From Thiomicrorhabdus sp033238645 (lineage in GTDB: Bacteria; Pseudomonadota; Gammaproteobacteria; Thiomicrospirales; Thiomicrospiraceae), in assembly GCA_033238645.1 (NCBI GenBank), contig BQXR01000004.1:1-64000 (forward strand): DNA of 64,000 bases, in the 5' to 3' direction. Positions within the stretch are counted from its first letter, which is position 1. Every line of letters begins with the position of its first letter. The translations under genes were made by a program, and so were the position numbers. The notes under the pieces are model-generated. The model was not told where the DNA came from. It saw only the letters and a list, made by a program, of their open reading frames with translations, and searched no databases. Positions 1 to 8,466 of the stretch are shown piece by piece.

Positions 1-1
1 T

Positions 2-154
2 GAAGCCTTAGAGATTATTGACAAGATGGCACAGTTTATCAATCTAAACTGGCAAGAAGTACTTGCTGCTAACGGCATTGAAGATCAAGTCATTCAATCT
101 ATCAGCTGGGCAGTTTTATCAGACATTTCTGATCTCATTCTAGATACACCCTAG
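2..154 (+). CDS. C-terminal fragment of a protein, possibly HipA-like
   Basis: The left edge cuts a reading frame on the plus strand that stays open for 50 codons and stops at TAG (152-154). The visible part is helical and acidic, with the segments EIIDKMAQFI and WQEVLAANGI. Its spacing (a helix, a Trp-containing turn, then a final helix) loosely resembles the C-terminus of HipA-type kinases, but no catalytic motif lies inside the window, so the family is only a guess. It converges with the VanZ-like gene to its right, with about 50 bp between the two stop codons and no clear terminator hairpin there. Confidence 0.35.
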   Translation, partial: EALEIIDKMAQFINLNWQEVLAANGIEDQVIQSISWAVLSDISDLILDTP

Positions 155-205
155 TGAGCAGAGGACTTTTAATATCAATTAAAAATAAATCGATGATACG
201 CCTCC

Positions 206-583
206 TTACAACTCTTTAGCTTTTACTCCACGAGAGTGACTCGCCTTACCCATCAATAACTTCCACACAACCAAAGCTAGCAAAACACCTATCATGTTAA
301 ACAGAGCATCAAAACCACTAAAAAAGCGCTGCGGTTGTAACCAGTGCTGTAACACCTCTAAACTGGGGGCACTGATCAACAATACAGACCACAACCACCA
401 GCCATTCAGTTGATTAAAAGCAAACCTAGCCGTTAGACCTAAGCCCATAAATGCTAGAAGGTGTAAAAGCTTATCTGAATCCTCAAATAATTTAGGCGGC
501 AGTTCAGAGCGAAGAATCCCCCATAATAAGAGAGATAAACAACATACAAACAATAAAAATCTGAAACGGTACAAAAAATTCAA
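206..583 (-). CDS. VanZ-like membrane protein
   Basis: This is a small integral-membrane protein (125 aa) with four hydrophobic segments. It shows the VanZ-like family pattern: a DKLLH motif near residue 37, an EVLQ motif in the third segment and a DALFN motif before the last segment. The initiation codon is TTG, supported by a GAAAGG ribosome site about 7 bases upstream. It is the last gene of the 21-kb exopolysaccharide operon, about 100 bp downstream of the initiating sugar transferase gene. VanZ-like proteins are often found at the ends of polysaccharide loci, but their biochemical role outside teicoplanin resistance is not settled. Confidence 0.8.
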   Translation of the reverse strand: MNFLYRFRFLLFVCCLSLLLWGILRSELPPKLFEDSDKLLHLLAFMGLGLTARFAFNQLNGWWLWSVLLISAPSLEVLQHWLQPQRFFSGFDALFNMIGVLLALVVWKLLMGKASHSRGVKAKEL

Positions 584-687
584 ATCAAGCCTTTCAAAAT
601 AAAAAAAGAGCTGCCTTAACCTTAAGACACCTCTTCTCTGAAGTTCACAATAACCAAAGAATAAGCCTTGGATCTAATGATTATTAA

Positions 688-2115
688 TTAATAAGCATTC
701 TTATTAATAAACCCCTTGAAAATTGTCCAAAAAATAATCTTAATATCAAACCAAATTGTCCAGTGGCGAATATAATCTAAATCATACTCTACACGCTTCT
801 CCATTTTTTCAATGGTATCTGTTTCACCACGCCAACCATTAATCTGAGCCCATCCTGTAATGCCAGGACGTACTTTATGGCGAAGCATATAATAGTCAAC
901 TCTTTTGCGATACTCTTCGTTATGAGCAACTGCATGAGGGCGAGGCCCTACAACAGACATATCCCCCATTAAAACATTGAAAAACTGTGGAAGCTCATCC
1001 AATGATGTCTTTCTTAAAAAAGCGCCAACTTTTGTAATGCGACTATCATTTTTAGTTGCTTGCGTTACCTCAGTACCATTCTCAGTGACCGTCATGGAGC
1101 GAAACTTATAAACACCAATCCGCTTACCATCTAATCCATATCGATCTTGACGGAAAAGAATTGGACCATGAGAAGTTAACTTAACAGCCAAAGCAATCAT
1201 CAATAAAAAAGGTGAAATACCTATTAATGCACAAAGACTAAATATAAAGTCAAACGAGCGTTTGTAAAAATCTTTGATACCCGATATGGGAGACTCAAAA
1301 ACACTAATAGTATCCATAGAGCCGATCTTACCAACGCTTCCATTCATTAAATTATTCAATAAGAAGTTAGGAACAATATGAACATTGACAGTAGTATCAC
1401 CCAGTATATGAATAATCTCAGCAATCCGTTCCTCAGCTTTCAGTGGTAAACAGAGATATAAGCAGTCTATTTCATTTCTCTGAGCCATCTCAAGCGCCAA
1501 ATCAACCCGCCCAACCAAACGCTCAGGGTTACCTTCTAAACGGTCTACTTCACGATCATCAAAAAAGCCAATACACTTAACACCCAGCTCTTCACAATTT
1601 TCAATCTCACCAGCAAGCTTAAGCCCTGCCGTAGTCATTCCAATGATCGCTACTTTCTTTAAGTTTTTTCCTTGATAAAAGTGTCTACGCCTTATCGCTC
1701 TATAAGCCAATCGCCAAGCAACTAGACCTAAAAAAGATGATATAAACCAGAAGCTGATAACCACTCTAGAGTAAAGCTCAGTTTCCTTCATTAAAAACAG
1801 AACCAAGATCATCAATAAGGATGTAATACTCAATACAGCGAATATCAACAATACCCGTTGAGTAAATTCATTTAATGCCAACTCACGATATAACTGCACC
1901 GAAGATGCTAAAAAGGTAAAAATTGATAGGCTAACAACCAGTAATAACTGGTAATCCTTATCAAACTCCACGCCATAAAGTACCGTAGTCAGCAGCAGCA
2001 TAATGACAATTACAGCGATATCCACTAAACGAAATAACGTAGTGGATCTTTCCTTAACACTAAGATTTGATATACCTTGAATCACTCTATTCTGTACCCT
2101 TAAATATATAGCCAA
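688..2115 (-). CDS. wcaJ: Undecaprenyl-phosphate glucose phosphotransferase (WcaJ-like)
   Basis: This is a polyisoprenyl-phosphate hexose-1-phosphate transferase that would load the first sugar of the repeat unit, most likely glucose-1-phosphate from UDP-glucose, onto undecaprenyl phosphate at the inner membrane. The 475-aa protein has the full WcaJ layout: four N-terminal membrane helices (about 30-140), a Rossmann-like CoA-binding region (about 150-260), a membrane re-entrant helix near 290 and the catalytic domain with KFRSM, DELPQFFNVL, VGPRP and the C-terminal PGITGWAQINGWRGET block. It ends in NKNAY, typical of this subfamily. The listed start is TTG; a GTG eleven codons further in, behind an AAGGG, is an alternative. 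Confidence 0.88.
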   Translation of the reverse strand: MAIYLRVQNRVIQGISNLSVKERSTTLFRLVDIAVIVIMLLLTTVLYGVEFDKDYQLLLVVSLSIFTFLASSVQLYRELALNEFTQRVLLIFAVLSITSLLMILVLFLMKETELYSRVVISFWFISSFLGLVAWRLAYRAIRRRHFYQGKNLKKVAIIGMTTAGLKLAGEIENCEELGVKCIGFFDDREVDRLEGNPERLVGRVDLALEMAQRNEIDCLYLCLPLKAEERIAEIIHILGDTTVNVHIVPNFLLNNLMNGSVGKIGSMDTISVFESPISGIKDFYKRSFDFIFSLCALIGISPFLLMIALAVKLTSHGPILFRQDRYGLDGKRIGVYKFRSMTVTENGTEVTQATKNDSRITKVGAFLRKTSLDELPQFFNVLMGDMSVVGPRPHAVAHNEEYRKRVDYYMLRHKVRPGITGWAQINGWRGETDTIEKMEKRVEYDLDYIRHWTIWFDIKIIFWTIFKGFINKNAY

Positions 2116-2168
2116 TAAAGAAATAATAAATTTTACTTATCAACTGATCAATATAACACAACATGATC

Positions 2169-3167
2169 TTACGTACTAGATCCTACTCTCTTCAGCTCCC
2201 AACGCCAAGCATGCCCAATTATCATTTCTAAGTCACCAAACTCAGGTAGCCAATTCAAAGCCTTCTTTGCTAATGTGGCATCTGCAACTAACACAGCTGG
2301 ATCACCAACTCGGCGTTCACCATCCTTAATTGTCAAAGAATATCCATCAGCCGAAACTACTTTTTCAACAACATCGATTACCTGTTGAACAGAAAAACCC
2401 TGCCCATTGCCTAAATTGTAAGACAAAGCACCACTATCCTTGCCCGAGACAACAAAATCTAGCGCTAAAGCATGAGCTGAACATAAATCATTAATATGGA
2501 TATAGTCTCGAATACAAGTACCATCTTCAGTATCATAATCTCGTCCAAAAACGGTAATTGAATCCCTACGGCCAGAAGCTGCCTGTAAAATTAGTGGAAT
2601 CAAATGTGTTTCTGGGTCATGGCACTCACCCAGCTCACCCTCTGGATCTGCACCACATGCATTGAAATATCGCAAACAAACAGAATTTAAATCATATGCA
2701 GATGCATAGTCTTGCAATACTCGCTCTACCATTAATTTACTTGAACCATATGGGTTGATAGGTTTTTGTGGATGTAATTCATCAATAGGTGAATACTCAG
2801 GCTCACCAAAAGTTGCTGCTGTTGATGAAAAGATAAAGTTTTTGATATTATGCCGAACCATAACATCCAAAATATTTAGGGTGTTCGCCACATTATTACG
2901 ATAATATTTGGCTGGATTTGTCATTGACTCACCCACCAAACTACTGGCTGCAAAATGCATAACACCCTCAAATTGATGCTCTAAAAATAAGTTTTCCAAT
3001 AAGTTCACATCAGCAAGATCACCAATGACTAATTTCCCATACTTTGCTAAGTATCTAAAACCTGTAGACAAGTTATCAAGCACTACAACTTCATGCCCAG
3101 ATTTTACAAGCATTTTCACCATATGAGAGCCAATATAACCAGCACCACCGACAACTAAAACCTTCAT
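2169..3167 (-). CDS. galE: UDP-glucose 4-epimerase
   Basis: This extended short-chain dehydrogenase interconverts UDP-glucose and UDP-galactose. Visible features are the N-terminal NAD-binding GGAGYIGS motif (residues 7-14), the catalytic Ser/Tyr-x3-Lys (FSSTAATFGE, then YGSSK) and the substrate-binding RYFNACGAD motif. At 332 aa it has the normal GalE length. It starts 6 bp after the manC stop codon, so it is transcribed with the GDP-mannose genes. It would supply galactose for the polymer. Confidence in family is very high; some GalE homologues also accept N-acetylhexosamines, which sequence cannot exclude. Confidence 0.93.
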   Translation of the reverse strand: MKVLVVGGAGYIGSHMVKMLVKSGHEVVVLDNLSTGFRYLAKYGKLVIGDLADVNLLENLFLEHQFEGVMHFAASSLVGESMTNPAKYYRNNVANTLNILDVMVRHNIKNFIFSSTAATFGEPEYSPIDELHPQKPINPYGSSKLMVERVLQDYASAYDLNSVCLRYFNACGADPEGELGECHDPETHLIPLILQAASGRRDSITVFGRDYDTEDGTCIRDYIHINDLCSAHALALDFVVSGKDSGALSYNLGNGQGFSVQQVIDVVEKVVSADGYSLTIKDGERRVGDPAVLVADATLAKKALNWLPEFGDLEMIIGHAWRWELKRVGSST

Positions 3168-3173
3168 TTCAAA

Positions 3174-4568
3174 CTACCTTCCATACTCATCATCAACCCG
3201 AACAATATCGTCTTCACCTGTGTACTCACCCACCTGCACCTCAATCATCACCAAGTTAATCTTGCCTTGGTTCTCTAGTCGATGTAACTCTCCCATCTGA
3301 ATATAGGTCGATTCATTTGGTCGAACTAAACTGATCTTTTCACCCACCGTAACTGTCGCGGTACCGCTGACCACAATCCAATGCTCATTACGATGAAAGT
3401 GTTTCTGTAGAGACAGCTTACTGCCAGGTTTTACAACAATACGTTTTACTTTGTACTGCTCTTCATTCTGTAATACTTCATAAGTGCCCCATGGTCTATG
3501 GGCTAAACGATGAATCTCTGCTAAATCAGGTGCTTGTTTTTTGATCTGCGCAACGACTTGTTTTACTTTTTGCGAACTACCTTTTTTCGAGATCAATAAC
3601 GCATCACTGGTATCTACAATGAGTAGATCATCCACATCAACTAGGGCAATCTGCCGACCTTCTATTAGCAAAAGGTTGTTGCTTGAATCCACACAAATTG
3701 GCTCTGGTGATTTATCTAGTCTTGATAAAACTGCATTATTGGCTTTATCAGTTTTAACTTCATCGTATAACGCATCAAAACTACCTAGATCAGACCAATC
3801 CATATCACAAGGTACGACTTTAACCTTATCTGAATGTTCCATGACGGCATAATCAATACTGTCTTCTGGAATAGCTTGCATTTTATCTAGGTCAATGCAG
3901 ATTTCAGAATCACAGTTTTCAATGTTTGAGTCTTTTAGGGCTTGCTGACAGGCTTGATACATCTCTGGTGCATAGGTTTCTAACTCTTTTAGAAACAGAC
4001 CTGCTTTAAAGCAGAACATACCAGAGTTCCAGTAGTAGTTACCTTGATCGATATAGGTCTGTGCAGTACCTGAATCTGGTTTTTCTTTAAACGATAGAAC
4101 ATCATTACCTTGAGCTTCAATATAACCAAAACCTGTTTCTGGATAAGTTGGTTTAATCCCAAAGGTGACCAAATAATTTTGTAAAGCCAGTGCTTTAGCT
4201 TGTTTTACCGCCTCTTCATAAGCAGCTTGGTTTTTAACAAGGTGATCTGAGGTAGTCACTAAAACAATATCATCTTCGTCTAAAGCTAAACACGCTAATG
4301 CAATGGCTGGTGCCGTATTACGCCCTACCGGCTCGAGTAAAAACTGAGCTGGGTCATCTGATACCTGTGCTAACTGGTCTACCGCTAAAAAGTATTGGTC
4401 TTTGTTGGAAACAATAAAGGATTGAGAACAAACAGGGTGATTACGTAATACCGTCTCTTGAAATAGTGACTTTCCATCAAACAGACGTACAAATTGTTTT
4501 GGTAACATTGTGCGGCTTAAGGGCCAAAGTCTTGTACCTGACCCACCGCAAAGAATAATATTAATCAT
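3174..4568 (-). CDS. manC: Mannose-1-phosphate guanylyltransferase / mannose-6-phosphate isomerase
   Basis: This enzyme makes GDP-mannose from mannose-1-phosphate and GTP. The N-terminal two thirds is a nucleotidyltransferase domain starting with CGGSGTRLWPLSR and containing EKPD at the sugar-binding site. The C-terminal 110 residues form a cupin-type phosphomannose isomerase domain with GSKLSLQKHFHRNEHW. The 464-aa length matches type II bifunctional enzymes, so it may also convert fructose-6-phosphate to mannose-6-phosphate, a step for which no separate manA is seen here. The ATG overlaps the end of the broken gmm gene by 8 bp (ATGATTAA), so the two were translationally coupled. Confidence 0.94.
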   Translation of the reverse strand: MINIILCGGSGTRLWPLSRTMLPKQFVRLFDGKSLFQETVLRNHPVCSQSFIVSNKDQYFLAVDQLAQVSDDPAQFLLEPVGRNTAPAIALACLALDEDDIVLVTTSDHLVKNQAAYEEAVKQAKALALQNYLVTFGIKPTYPETGFGYIEAQGNDVLSFKEKPDSGTAQTYIDQGNYYWNSGMFCFKAGLFLKELETYAPEMYQACQQALKDSNIENCDSEICIDLDKMQAIPEDSIDYAVMEHSDKVKVVPCDMDWSDLGSFDALYDEVKTDKANNAVLSRLDKSPEPICVDSSNNLLLIEGRQIALVDVDDLLIVDTSDALLISKKGSSQKVKQVVAQIKKQAPDLAEIHRLAHRPWGTYEVLQNEEQYKVKRIVVKPGSKLSLQKHFHRNEHWIVVSGTATVTVGEKISLVRPNESTYIQMGELHRLENQGKINLVMIEVQVGEYTGEDDIVRVDDEYGR

Positions 4569-5063
4569 AATCTGTCTCTTGTTTTAGCCACTCTTTTAAC
4601 ACGGATAAAAACACTTTACTGTATTGATGAACAGAGTCATCTTGTTCCAAGTCATCCACATGAACCCAACGATAGTTGGAGTGTTGCTGAACGGGTAAAT
4701 TTAACTGCTCTTTATCTAAACTTACAACATGGGCTGCATTGATATAGTGTGTTGATACCTGTTCACTAAAAAAACTGTCACTGTAAAAGTGGTCGTATAA
4801 ACCTAATAGCTTTCTTGGGCTCTTTCTAATCTGATTCCAAGCTCTGCTTTTGAGATTCGCTTAAAAGTGGTTTCTAGTGATTCACTTTTATACACTCTTC
4901 CACCAGGCACAAACCAAAAACCTTGTGCAGGGGCATTTAAGCGCTCTCCGACTAGAATTTCATTCAAAGAGTTGAGAACCACTAAGTCGATTGCAAACAA
5001 GGGCGCATGCTGCACCACTTGTTTAAAATCGCTTAATGAAAGTAGATTACTTTCTGAAGTCAT
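4561..5063 (-). pseudogene. gmm: GDP-mannose mannosyl hydrolase, broken by a 1-bp frameshift
   Basis: The first 81 or so codons encode a Nudix protein of the Gmm family (PAQGFWFVPGGRV followed by the GDP-mannose hydrolase version of the Nudix helix, KAELGIRLE). The frame then meets a stop at 4803. Reading one base over, the family's C-terminal half continues without interruption (LYDHFYSDSFF, QQHSNYRWV) to a TAA at 4561. The break lies in an A-run near 4815-4820; one extra A restores a 167-aa protein of normal length with the junction AQEKLLGLYDHF. The gene overlaps fcl by 17 bp and manC by 8 bp. This is either a real inactivation or a homopolymer sequencing error. Confidence 0.85.
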
Positions 5064-6012
5064 TTTGATGTGCTAAGAACCACTCGTAAGTCTGCTTTAG
5101 ACCTTCTTCTAAGCTGATTTGGGCTTTCCAACCCAATCGTTCAAGACGCGAGACGTCCATCAACTTTCTAGGTGCCCCATCTGGCTTTGTAGTATCAAAT
5201 TCAATTTGACCTTCAAAACCTGTAACTTTTGCCACTGTTTCTACCAACTCACGAATCGTACAATCCACTCCTGTTCCGACATTGATATGAGACAACATCC
5301 GCTGAGTTTCATTTTGATAGGTTTTATCAGCTAGGTTCATGACGAAGATTGAGGCTTGTGCCATATCATCTACATGCAAAAACTCACGCATGGGTTTGCC
5401 AGAACCCCAAGCAGTAACCACAGGATCATTATTGAGTTTTGCTTCATGGAAGCGTCTGAGTAAAGCTGGAATAACGTGTGAGTTTTCTGGGTGGAAGTTG
5501 TCATTTTCACCATATAGATTGGTTGGCATAACACTGCGATAGTCTCTGTCATATTGACGGTTATAGCTTTCACACAGTTTTATGCCCGCAATCTTAGCAA
5601 TCGCGTAAGGCTCATTGGTTGGCTCTAACGTATCAGTTAACAGTGCATCTTCTTTCATTGGCTGAGTTGCCAGCTTCGGATAGATACACGATGAACCTAG
5701 AAACAGTAGTTGCTGGATATCATGTGTATGAGCAGCATGAATGATATTGGCCTCAATCATCAGATTTTCATAGATGAATTCAGCTGGGTATTCGTTGTTT
5801 GCATGAATACCGCCTACTTTAGCCGCGGCTAAATAGACTTGATCGATTTTATGGTCTGTAAAAAACTGCATCACTGCCGCTTGGTTGACTAAATCAAGCT
5901 CCGAGCGAGCGGCGGTAATAATATTGATATTACCTTGCGCTTCTAGCTTACGGATAATCGCTGAACCAACCATGCCACGATGACCGGCTACAAAAACATT
6001 TAATAAAACCAT
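5047..6012 (-). CDS. fcl: GDP-L-fucose synthase
   Basis: This bifunctional epimerase-reductase (WcaG) turns GDP-4-keto-6-deoxy-mannose into GDP-L-fucose using NADPH. The sequence has the NADP-binding GHRGMVGSAI motif (residues 10-19), the catalytic SSCIYPK segment (near 107), the active-site Tyr-x3-Lys in EPYAIAKIAG and the conserved PTNLYGENDNFHPENSHVIPAL stretch. The 321-aa length equals that of the E. coli enzyme. It follows gmd by 2 bp, so the last two steps of GDP-fucose synthesis are adjacent in one operon. Confidence 0.95.
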   Translation of the reverse strand: MVLLNVFVAGHRGMVGSAIIRKLEAQGNINIITAARSELDLVNQAAVMQFFTDHKIDQVYLAAAKVGGIHANNEYPAEFIYENLMIEANIIHAAHTHDIQQLLFLGSSCIYPKLATQPMKEDALLTDTLEPTNEPYAIAKIAGIKLCESYNRQYDRDYRSVMPTNLYGENDNFHPENSHVIPALLRRFHEAKLNNDPVVTAWGSGKPMREFLHVDDMAQASIFVMNLADKTYQNETQRMLSHINVGTGVDCTIRELVETVAKVTGFEGQIEFDTTKPDGAPRKLMDVSRLERLGWKAQISLEEGLKQTYEWFLAHQNDFRK

Positions 6013-6014
6013 GC

Positions 6015-7136
6015 TTAACCTTCTATCGCAACCGGAATATCATGACCATGCTCTTTTAATAGCGCGTGTCTTTGTGCAACCTTAAGATCTTCAGATACCA
6101 TCTCCGCACACATTTCTTGTACAGTGATCTCTGGCGTCCAACCCAATTCTTTCTTAGCCTTTGATGGATCACCTAAAAGCGTTTCAACTTCTGCAGGACG
6201 GAAGTATCTTGGATCGATTTTAACAATCACATCACCCTCTTTAAGTGCTGGGGCTTTATCACCTTCGATTGCAATGATCGTACCTATTTCGTTGGTACCT
6301 TTACCTTCAAATTTAAGCGTAATGCCTAACTCTAAAGCAGACCACTCGATAAACTGACGCACCGAGTATTGAACCCCTGTGGCAATCACAAAATCATCTG
6401 GCTTCTCTTGCTGTAACATCATCCACTGCATACGCACGTAGTCTTTTGCATGACCCCAATCACGTAAAGCATCAATATTCCCCATATGTATACATGACTC
6501 AAGGCCTTGGGCAATATTGGCTAAACCACGGGTGATCTTTCTGGTTACAAAGGTCTCACCACGACGTGGGGATTCGTGATTAAACAGAATACCATTACAA
6601 GCAAACATGCCATAAGATTCGCGATAGTTAACCACAATCCAGTAGGCGTACATTTTAGCCACTGCGTAAGGCGATTTTGGATAAAACGGCGTGGTCTCTT
6701 TTTGAGGGGTCTCTTGTACTTCCCCATAAAGCTCAGAAGTTGAGGCTTGGTAAAATTTTGTTTTCTTTTCTAAACCTAATAGACGAATAGCTTCTAATAA
6801 CCTAAGTGTGCCTATCGCATCTACATCGGCTGTATATTCTGGACATTCAAATGAGACCGCTACGTGCGACTGTGCACCTAGATTGTAAACTTCGTCAGGC
6901 TGAACCTCTTGCAAAATACGCGTTAAGTTAGAAGAATCTGTTAAATCACCATAATGAAGAATAAAGTTTTTATTATCGGTATGTGGGTCTTGGTAGATAT
7001 GATCAACACGCTGTGTATTCAGTGAAGAAGCACGACGTTTTATACCATGTACTTCGTAGCCTTTTTCTAATAAAAACTCTGCCAAATAACTTCCGTCTTG
7101 GCCTGTTACACCTGTAATAAGGGCTTTCTTCTTCAT
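6015..7136 (-). CDS. gmd: GDP-mannose 4,6-dehydratase
   Basis: This NADP-dependent dehydratase makes GDP-4-keto-6-deoxy-D-mannose, the shared precursor of GDP-L-fucose and related deoxy sugars. Diagnostic features are the GVTGQDGSYLAEFLL motif at residues 8-22, the active-site STSELYG near 130, YAVAKMYAYW with the catalytic Tyr and Lys, and the family-specific FNHESPRRGETFVTRKI stretch. Length (373 aa) is normal. A roughly 100-bp gap precedes it and contains a plausible -10 element, so a secondary promoter may drive gmd through to the VanZ gene. Confidence 0.96.
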   Translation of the reverse strand: MKKKALITGVTGQDGSYLAEFLLEKGYEVHGIKRRASSLNTQRVDHIYQDPHTDNKNFILHYGDLTDSSNLTRILQEVQPDEVYNLGAQSHVAVSFECPEYTADVDAIGTLRLLEAIRLLGLEKKTKFYQASTSELYGEVQETPQKETTPFYPKSPYAVAKMYAYWIVVNYRESYGMFACNGILFNHESPRRGETFVTRKITRGLANIAQGLESCIHMGNIDALRDWGHAKDYVRMQWMMLQQEKPDDFVIATGVQYSVRQFIEWSALELGITLKFEGKGTNEIGTIIAIEGDKAPALKEGDVIVKIDPRYFRPAEVETLLGDPSKAKKELGWTPEITVQEMCAEMVSEDLKVAQRHALLKEHGHDIPVAIEG

Positions 7137-7175
7137 TTAATCATCCTTAAACTAAATACTGTAATTACGAGCCGT

Positions 7176-7204
7176 ATTATACTAAAAACCAACCATGCAA
7201 TAAG
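7176..7204 (-). promoter_or_regulatory. Possible internal promoter upstream of gmd
   Basis: A perfect TATAAT lies on the minus strand at 7181-7176, about 40 bp upstream of the gmd start. A weak -35 (CTTATT) sits 17 bp further upstream. This is the only gap of about 100 bp in an otherwise tightly packed part of the operon. The -35 match is poor, so activity is uncertain. Confidence 0.35.
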
Positions 7205-7242
7205 TAACCTTTAGTTAATAAAAGATTACTTTCGATCATTTT

Positions 7243-8466
7243 TTATTTAATTATTTTTTGTAATTCCATTTCTAAATTTCGCATAATGGCATCATATTCC
7301 AAATGCGTTTCCGCATACTCTCTCGCCTTTACACCAAAAGACTCTCTCAATCCAACATCTTTTGATAACGTTAGAATAGCCTCTGAAAAGGCGTCCACAT
7401 CAGCAGGAGGCACCACAATACCAAACTGTTTCACCACGCTCTCTACCTGAGTCCCCACCATAGCAGTCGCAACTGTTGCACGACCAGAAGAGAGCATTCC
7501 TGTTAATTTAGAAGGCATGACTAAATCAGCTGCACCCGCTTGTTGGGGCAAAAGATGAATATCCGCTAAATTCAAGAATTCATTCAATGCCTCAAAAGGT
7601 TGCAACGGAAGCCACATAATATTATCCAAACCTAAAGCCAACTCCTTAAGCCATTCCATTGCCGCACCAGAACCACACATAATGAACTGAATATTTTCGT
7701 TTTTTAATTGTTCAGCCGCTTGAATCACAATTTCCAAGCCCTGCTTTTCACCCATATTGCCAGAATAAAGTGCAACAACTGTATCCAATGGAATTTTCAG
7801 TTCCTGACGATAGTTTGAAATAGTGTCTAAAGGATAAATAAAAGAGGTATCCACCCAGTTAGGGAAAAATAACTGCTTGGATGAATCAATATTTTTATCC
7901 GTTAATTTTTTTTGCATCGCTTCAGAAATCGTTGATACACGATCAAAACGTCGCATCAAAAAACGTTCAAATCCATAGATAGATTTCTTCAACCAGCCCG
8001 CTTTAACAATACCCAATTCAAAAGCAGCATCCACCTCAAAATCCTGAATATGTAAAATGGACTTCGCACGTGTTAATTTAGCGACAAGTAAGGAACCAAA
8101 ACTATTAAACAGAGGAGGCTCAACGCAAATCACGACTTTTGGTCGCCAAAATAACTGCATTAACAAAACAGGAAAACTGGTGATGGCAAATGATAATAAA
8201 TGAATAATACGCTTCAGACCCGAAGGTTGACTCGGAACCCATAAAGGACAACGATAGACACGCTTATTATTAGAGATTTCTTTCCGATAACTCCACGCTG
8301 AATAGCCTTCACCAACCTTCCACTCTGGATAATACGGCGGAGCACAAATTACACGAACATCATGCCCCTGATCAGCTAACCACTCAACCATTTCACCCGA
8401 GTACTTACCTACTCCTGTTAACTCCGGTGAATAGTTTGTCGATACAAGTAAAACTTTCATATTCAT
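7243..8466 (-). CDS. wcaI: GT4 glycosyltransferase, WcaI-like
   Basis: This is a GT-B fold glycosyltransferase resembling WcaI, which in colanic acid synthesis is thought to add fucose to the lipid-linked acceptor. The N-terminus (STNYSPELTGVGKYSGEM, then APPYYPEWKV) is highly characteristic of the WcaI group, and the C-terminal half holds YSGNMGEKQGLE and the nucleotide-binding MPSKLTGMLSSGR segment. The ATG at 8466 overlaps the stop of the preceding gene (TGATG), indicating coupled translation; another ATG two codons inside is also possible. Its place beside gmd/fcl suits a fucosyl or related transfer, but the donor is inferred. Confidence 0.82.
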   Translation of the reverse strand: MNMKVLLVSTNYSPELTGVGKYSGEMVEWLADQGHDVRVICAPPYYPEWKVGEGYSAWSYRKEISNNKRVYRCPLWVPSQPSGLKRIIHLLSFAITSFPVLLMQLFWRPKVVICVEPPLFNSFGSLLVAKLTRAKSILHIQDFEVDAAFELGIVKAGWLKKSIYGFERFLMRRFDRVSTISEAMQKKLTDKNIDSSKQLFFPNWVDTSFIYPLDTISNYRQELKIPLDTVVALYSGNMGEKQGLEIVIQAAEQLKNENIQFIMCGSGAAMEWLKELALGLDNIMWLPLQPFEALNEFLNLADIHLLPQQAGAADLVMPSKLTGMLSSGRATVATAMVGTQVESVVKQFGIVVPPADVDAFSEAILTLSKDVGLRESFGVKAREYAETHLEYDAIMRNLEMELQKIIK

